From contig CALDPL010000174.1 in assembly GCA_937911965.1 (NCBI GenBank), positions 1 to 8,712 of the forward strand: DNA of 8,712 nt. The letters run 5' to 3'. The position numbers were made by a program, and so were the translations under genes. Below the pieces are notes generated by a model. The model was not told where the DNA came from and did not search any database. It worked only from the letters and a program-made list of their open reading frames with translations. The first letter of the stretch is position 1. Each line of letters starts with the position of its first letter. Shown one piece after another: positions 5,038 to 8,712 of this stretch. The stretch is from an uncultured Allomuricauda sp. GTDB lineage: Bacteria; Bacteroidota; Bacteroidia; Flavobacteriales; Flavobacteriaceae.

Positions 5038-6522
5038 ATGGGACTCGCTATCGCTATCGTCATTATTGCTATTTACAGTACCGCCTTGATGCTCATCTTC
5101 TTCTATAGTCTGGCCCAGCTGAACCTACTGGTCAATTACCTGGGCTATAAAAAACGGATCGAGGAAGCACCAAAATTCAACCTTTTGGATCCCAAGGAAA
5201 TTCCCTTGGTCACCATTCAACTTCCCATTTACAACGAAGAGTACGTGATGGAACGGCTCTTGGAGAACATCGCCAAGATTGAATATCCAAAGAGCAAACT
5301 GGAAATCCAGGTCCTGGACGACTCCACCGACGATACCGTGGCGGATACCGCTGCACGGATCGAGGAACTTCAAAAGACGGGACTTGACATTCAGCATATC
5401 CGAAGGGAGAACCGAAAAGGCTTTAAGGCCGGGGCCCTCAAGGAAGGCCTTGCCATCGCAAAAGGGGAGTTCATCGCCATCTTTGATGCCGACTTCCTTC
5501 CCGAGAGCGATTGGCTGAAAAAGACCGTGCCCTACTTCAAGGACCGTGAAATTGGTGTGGTACAGACCCGTTGGGGCCATATCAACCGGGACTATTCCAC
5601 CCTGACCCGGATCCAGGCCTTTGCCCTGGATGCCCACTTTACCCTGGAACAGGTGGGAAGGAATTCCAAGGGGCACTTCATCAACTTCAACGGCACCGCC
5701 GGAATCTGGAGAAAGGAATGCATCCTGGATGCCGGCAATTGGGAGGGGGATACCCTGACCGAGGACCTGGACCTGAGCTATAGGGCCCAACTTAAAAACT
5801 GGAAGTTCAAATACCTGGAGGATGTGGAGACCCCGGCCGAACTGCCGGTGGTGATCAGTGCCGCCCGTTCCCAACAGTTCCGATGGAACAAGGGAGGGGC
5901 CGAGAATTTCAGGAAGACGGTATGGAGCGTGATCCGGGCCAAGAACATCCCTCTGAAGACCAAATTGCACGGGGTGATGCACCTGTTGAACAGTTCCATG
6001 TTCCTCTGCGTGTTCATTGTGGCCCTTTTGAGCATCCCCATGCTATACATCAAGAACACTTACGGGCATCTGGGATGGGTCTTCGAGGTGACCAGCTTCT
6101 TTATCGTCAGCACCATCATCCTGTTCATCTGTTATTGGTTTACCTATAAGAGCATTCAGGGCAGTGGTTTTGACAATTTCGTGGACTATATCAAACTCTT
6201 TTTTACCTTCTTTTCCGTGGCCCTGGGCTTTTCCCTTCACAATACCGTGGCCGTACTGGAAGGACATTTGGGCAAGCGCAGTGAATTTGTGCGCACCCCC
6301 AAGTTCAACATCAACAGCCTTACCGACAGTTGGAAGGGCAACAAATACCTGACCAAGAAACTGTCCCCCAATATGATCCTGGAGTTCGCCCTGATGCTCT
6401 ATTTCCTATTTGGCATGTACAGTGCGGTCCCCCTGAACGATTACGGACTGTTCCCCTTTCACCTGATGCTTTTTCTGGGATTTGGATTTGTGTTCTTCAA
6501 TTCCCTGACCTCCAAGGCGTAA
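5038..6522 (+). CDS. Cellulose-synthase-like membrane GT2 glycosyltransferase
   Basis: A 494-residue membrane GT2 of the cellulose synthase/CslA (beta-mannan synthase) superfamily. An N-terminal helix (about 5-35) is followed by a cytosolic GT-A domain with all the processive-type motifs: LDDSTDD (93-99), KGFKAGAL (127-134), the DAD metal site (150-152), the catalytic TED (241-243) and QQFRW (279-283). About five hydrophobic segments follow (about 313-337, 347-372, 384-402, 446-465, 469-489), which would form the export channel. No PilZ domain is present, so direct c-di-GMP control is not evident. The likely job is polymerising, or adding to, a beta-linked glycan or glycolipid from a nucleotide sugar. 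The sugar and linkage are unknown. It lies in a tight operon, 1 nt after the upstream gene and 4 nt before the next. Confidence 0.92.
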   Translation: MGLAIAIVIIAIYSTALMLIFFYSLAQLNLLVNYLGYKKRIEEAPKFNLLDPKEIPLVTIQLPIYNEEYVMERLLENIAKIEYPKSKLEIQVLDDSTDDTVADTAARIEELQKTGLDIQHIRRENRKGFKAGALKEGLAIAKGEFIAIFDADFLPESDWLKKTVPYFKDREIGVVQTRWGHINRDYSTLTRIQAFALDAHFTLEQVGRNSKGHFINFNGTAGIWRKECILDAGNWEGDTLTEDLDLSYRAQLKNWKFKYLEDVETPAELPVVISAARSQQFRWNKGGAENFRKTVWSVIRAKNIPLKTKLHGVMHLLNSSMFLCVFIVALLSIPMLYIKNTYGHLGWVFEVTSFFIVSTIILFICYWFTYKSIQGSGFDNFVDYIKLFFTFFSVALGFSLHNTVAVLEGHLGKRSEFVRTPKFNINSLTDSWKGNKYLTKKLSPNMILEFALMLYFLFGMYSAVPLNDYGLFPFHLMLFLGFGFVFFNSLTSKA

Positions 6523-6526
6523 TCCC

Positions 6527-7879
6527 ATGTTGGCATACTGGCGGCTGCATAAATACCCGATACTTTTTGCCCTCGCCTCCGCCCTGTTCCATTTCAGTTT
6601 TGGATACGATCTGGTCCGTACGGACTTCCCCAAGCTGTTGATGCTCTATGCGGCCCTCTTCTTTTTCCTGTTCAAGATCATGCAGTTCGAGAAATGGAAC
6701 TTCAATTTTCTGTTGGGGGTCGGCATACTGTTCCGCTTGGTTTACCTCTTTGCCGAGCCCAGCCTCTCCCCCGATCATTTCCGTTTCATCTGGGACGGGG
6801 AACTCTTGAAAAATGGGATGAACCCCTACCTGTACACCCCGGATGGGCTTATGGAAGACGGAGGGGCCACCCTGGCCAATATGGGGGAGCTCCACCGGGG
6901 CATGAGCGATCTCAATGCCCGGAACTACAGCAATTACCCCCCGGTGAACCAATTGTTCTTTGCCCTGTCGGCCCTCTTGGGGGGCGGAAGCATCCTGGGG
7001 TCCATAGTGGCAATGCGCCTGACCCTGATCCTGGCCGATCTGGGAGTGCTTTACTTTGGAAGGAAATTGCTGTCGAACATGAGCCAGGACCACCATATGG
7101 CCTTTTGGTATTTTTTGAACCCCCTGGTGATCATCGAACTGACCGGAAACCTCCACTTTGAGGGCCTGATGCTGTTTTTCTTTGTCTGGGCGCTCTATCT
7201 GGTATCCAGGAACCAATGGGTCTGGGCAGCCCCCGTCTACGCCCTTTCCATCATGGTAAAACTGGTGCCGTTGATGCTCCTGCCCATCTTTTTGAAATAC
7301 CTGGGAGCAAAAAAGAGCACGGCCTTTTTTCTACTGGTGGGCCTGAGCTTTCTTTTGATCCTCTTGCCGTTTTATTCCCCGGATTTCCTGGCCAATTACG
7401 GCAAGACCCTGGGCCTTTGGTTTTCCAACTTTGAATTCAATGCCGGGATCTATAAATTGGTGAAGCAGCTTGCGGTCACCTACTTTGACGCCAAACCCTG
7501 GGAACTCATCAAAGTGTACGGGTCCATGTTGATCCGGGTCATGGTCGTCATCTGCCTGTTGATCGCCCTGTTGAGACGAAACAACAGCCTGCAGTCCCTG
7601 ATCACTTCCATGGTCCTGCTCCTTTCCTGCTATTACTTCCTGTCCAGTACGGTGCATCCCTGGTACATTGTATTTTTACTGGGCATGGCCATTTTCACCG
7701 AATACAGGTTCCCCCTGCTCTGGACCTTTACCATCATCCTGAGCTATCAGGCCTACTCCCATCCCGAGTTCAGGGAAAACCCTTGGTTGGCGGCCATTGA
7801 ATATGTTTTGGTATTCGGTTTCTTTATTTATGAATTGATGGGCAGGGAATCAAAAAAGTTATATTTTCATAAAAAATAG
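6527..7879 (+). CDS. GT-C integral membrane glycosyltransferase (mannosyltransferase-like)
   Basis: A 450-residue polytopic membrane protein with roughly ten or more hydrophobic helices. It looks like the GT-C fold enzymes (GT87/DUF2029 or alpha-1,6-mannosyltransferase type) that transfer a sugar from a polyprenyl-phosphate donor on the periplasmic side. The first large loop has the family pattern SPDHFRFIWDG...GMNPY (81-101). Asp83 or Asp90 is the likely catalytic acidic residue. NYPP (136-139), NLHFEG (208-213) and HPWY (377-380) are further conserved-looking loop motifs. The short tail ELMGRESKKLYFHKK is basic and probably cytosolic. It lies 4 nt after the cellulose-synthase-like gene and is the last gene of the operon. 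A DPM1-like donor synthase in the same operon supports the use of a lipid-linked sugar. No terminator is obvious after its TAG. Confidence 0.88.
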   Translation: MLAYWRLHKYPILFALASALFHFSFGYDLVRTDFPKLLMLYAALFFFLFKIMQFEKWNFNFLLGVGILFRLVYLFAEPSLSPDHFRFIWDGELLKNGMNPYLYTPDGLMEDGGATLANMGELHRGMSDLNARNYSNYPPVNQLFFALSALLGGGSILGSIVAMRLTLILADLGVLYFGRKLLSNMSQDHHMAFWYFLNPLVIIELTGNLHFEGLMLFFFVWALYLVSRNQWVWAAPVYALSIMVKLVPLMLLPIFLKYLGAKKSTAFFLLVGLSFLLILLPFYSPDFLANYGKTLGLWFSNFEFNAGIYKLVKQLAVTYFDAKPWELIKVYGSMLIRVMVVICLLIALLRRNNSLQSLITSMVLLLSCYYFLSSTVHPWYIVFLLGMAIFTEYRFPLLWTFTIILSYQAYSHPEFRENPWLAAIEYVLVFGFFIYELMGRESKKLYFHKK

Positions 7880-8099
7880 CCTTGAATCTAGGTCAGTTCG
7901 GATTAATTTGTACATTTGGTCCCCTATGAACGAACAAGGATACATATCATCCAACATGAGCGTCCCTACGCCCATCAGCCCGTTTACTTTCCGTCGCCGC
8001 CCGTAAGGGTGCCTTATCATTTATGGAAATAGGTGAGTCCATTTCCGCAGAACCGATCCCGTTTTTTCACTCAGTCATTATCCGAATCAATCGCGCGCA
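7880..8099 (+). promoter_or_regulatory. Long leader region of the arginine-type operon
   Basis: 220 nt separate the glycosyltransferase operon from the GNAT gene. TACATTTG at 7911-7918 matches the -7 consensus exactly. The only upstream TTG (7882-7884) is 26 nt away, longer than usual, so the promoter is tentative. The RNA would then carry a leader of about 175 nt. It holds the Arg-rich peptide ORF (7956-8006), a hairpin GGAAAT/ATTTCC (8025-8030 with 8041-8046), an alternative long-range pair TGAGT/ACTCA (8034-8038 with 8069-8073) and a U6 run (8062-8067). No textbook GC-rich terminator is seen directly before the U-run. Confidence 0.45.
7956..8006 (+). CDS. Candidate arginine leader peptide (16 residues)
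   Basis: ATG 7956 to TAA 8004-8006 encodes MSVPTPISPFTFRRRP. Three consecutive Arg codons (CGT CGC CGC, 7992-8000) and one Pro codon stand directly before the stop. An in-frame ATG at 7926 would give 26 residues but lies almost on the predicted transcription start. The ORF sits 93 nt before the GNAT gene of an arginine-type cluster. A short ORF with a run of the pathway's own amino acid, ahead of its biosynthetic operon, is the classic form of an attenuation leader. Here ribosome stalling when Arg-tRNA is scarce would raise expression. The coding sense is seen directly and the role is inferred. Pairing that would make a clear terminator/antiterminator switch is not evident. Confidence 0.5.
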   Translation: MSVPTPISPFTFRRRP

Positions 8100-8712
8100 A
8101 TGAAAATTGTAATTGCCAACGAATCCCATTTTAAATACGCACAGATCATCTGCGACACCATAGCGGAATCCGCCCTGGTCCGAGGGACCGGAATTGCCAA
8201 AAGGACCCCCGAGTACATCATGCAAAGGCTCAAGAACGGCAATGCCGTGATCGCCCTGGATGGGGAAAACTTTGCGGGTTTCTGTTATATTGAAGTATGG
8301 GGCAACAAGGACTTTGTGGCCAACTCCGGCCTGATCGTCCATCCCGATTACAGAAATCAGGGACTGGCCAAAAAGATCAAACAGGCGGTCTTTGACCTGA
8401 GCCGGAAAAAATTTCCGGACGCCAAGATCTTTGGGATCACCACCGGGCTGGCCGTTATGAAAATAAACTACGAACTGGGATACCGGCCCGTGACCTTTTC
8501 CGAGCTCACCAACGATCCCGAATTCTGGAAAGGCTGCCAGACCTGCAAGAATTTTGACATCCTCACCCGGACCCAACAAAAGATGTGCCTTTGCACCGGA
8601 ATGCTCTACGATGCCAAGGCCAAGAAAACGGAACCCAAGAAAATCAATTGGAAGGCCTTCCAACGACTCAAACAGATCAAGGAGAGCCTCTTTTTGAAAA
8701 TGAAACCAAAAC
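8100..8712 (+). CDS. GNAT acyltransferase of the flavobacterial arginine cluster (3' end cut by window)
   Basis: The frame from ATG 8100 is open for 204 codons to the window edge. Homologues I recall are about 200-215 residues, so only the last few residues are probably missing. It is a GNAT N-acyltransferase with the acyl-CoA loop in GLIVHPDYRNQGLAKKI (77-93; R85-x-x-G88-x-A90). FGITTGLAVMKINYELGY (111-128) forms the second half of the fold. In flavobacteria this protein commonly precedes argG and argC, so the likely task is acylating glutamate at the start of arginine synthesis (N-acetyl- or N-succinylglutamate). That assignment rests on remembered context, since the next genes lie outside the window. 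After the core comes a conserved-looking cysteine set, C146-x2-C149 and C163-x-C165 (KGCQTCKNF, MCLCTGMLYD), which resembles a zinc site. It is controlled by the long leader with an Arg-rich peptide. Confidence 0.85.
   Translation, partial: MKIVIANESHFKYAQIICDTIAESALVRGTGIAKRTPEYIMQRLKNGNAVIALDGENFAGFCYIEVWGNKDFVANSGLIVHPDYRNQGLAKKIKQAVFDLSRKKFPDAKIFGITTGLAVMKINYELGYRPVTFSELTNDPEFWKGCQTCKNFDILTRTQQKMCLCTGMLYDAKAKKTEPKKINWKAFQRLKQIKESLFLKMKPK

Noticed and set aside
5125..5982. 285-residue open frame on the - strand
   Set aside because: It lies fully inside the cellulose-synthase-like GT2 gene, whose motifs are all intact. It is a shadow of G/C-rich third codon positions.
6497..7216. 239-residue open frame on the - strand
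   Set aside because: Antisense to the GT-C membrane protein. The composition is rich in Gln, His and Gly with no recognisable domain.
8025..8067. Hairpin plus U6 run as an intrinsic terminator in the arginine leader
   Set aside because: The 6-bp GGAAAT/ATTTCC stem ends 15 nt before the U-run, and the bases directly before the Us do not pair. It is kept only as a possible structure.
8067..8663. 198-residue open frame on the - strand
   Set aside because: Antisense to the GNAT gene, which has clear family motifs.
1..8712. CRISPR arrays, tRNA/rRNA genes, insertion sequences, phage genes
   Set aside because: I looked for spaced repeats, cloverleaf and rRNA-like segments, transposase motifs and terminal repeats, and saw none.

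Overview
The window looks like chromosome from a marine Flavobacteriaceae bacterium (Bacteroidota). Proteins read as flavobacterial homologues. Starts lack Shine-Dalgarno motifs and often follow A-rich leaders. Two intergenic regions carry the Bacteroidota promoter form TTTG/TTG - about 20 nt - TAnnTTTG. Base composition is near 50% G+C with many G/C-ending codons, which recalls Muricauda/Robiginitalea-type genomes. The genus is a guess. No tRNA, rRNA, insertion sequence or CRISPR array is visible.

Layout. Positions 1-203 hold the edge of an unknown neighbour, then a promoter with repeated GTAAA/TTTAC half-sites. A small membrane-protein gene (204-657) follows, broken by a frameshift near 250-285. 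It overlaps by 11 nt a 66-residue Cro/CI-type regulator (647-847). Next come a 75-residue charged protein (1065-1292), an AT-rich terminator-like hairpin, a probable 33-residue single-helix membrane peptide (1496-1597) and a strong terminator hairpin (1650-1674).

A clear promoter with a palindrome over its -7 element (1732-1768) drives a two-gene unit joined by a 4-nt overlap. The genes are a TIGR04282/DUF2064 transferase (1786-2412) and a purine nucleoside phosphorylase family protein (2409-3224). The pair recalls arsenosugar biosynthesis loci, and the phosphorylase has two MTAP-like residues at its specificity positions. Convergent to it is a secreted LysM plus amidase-like protein (complement 3246-4178) that seems to have lost the zinc ligands and catalytic Glu of N-acetylmuramoyl-L-alanine amidases.

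Divergent from the amidase-like gene is a tight three-gene glycosyltransferase operon (4347-7879). It encodes a DPM1-like polyprenyl-phosphate sugar synthase, a cellulose-synthase-like membrane GT2 and a GT-C membrane mannosyltransferase-like protein. The likely logic is synthesis of a lipid-linked sugar donor, building of a glycan or glycolipid at the inner membrane, and sugar addition on the periplasmic side.

The right end (about 7911-8712) begins an arginine biosynthesis operon. A GNAT acetyltransferase of the type found at the head of flavobacterial arg clusters is open at the window edge. It is preceded by a long leader that encodes a 16-residue peptide ending in Arg-Arg-Arg-Pro-stop. 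This candidate arginine-sensing leader peptide is the most interesting regulatory signal in the window.
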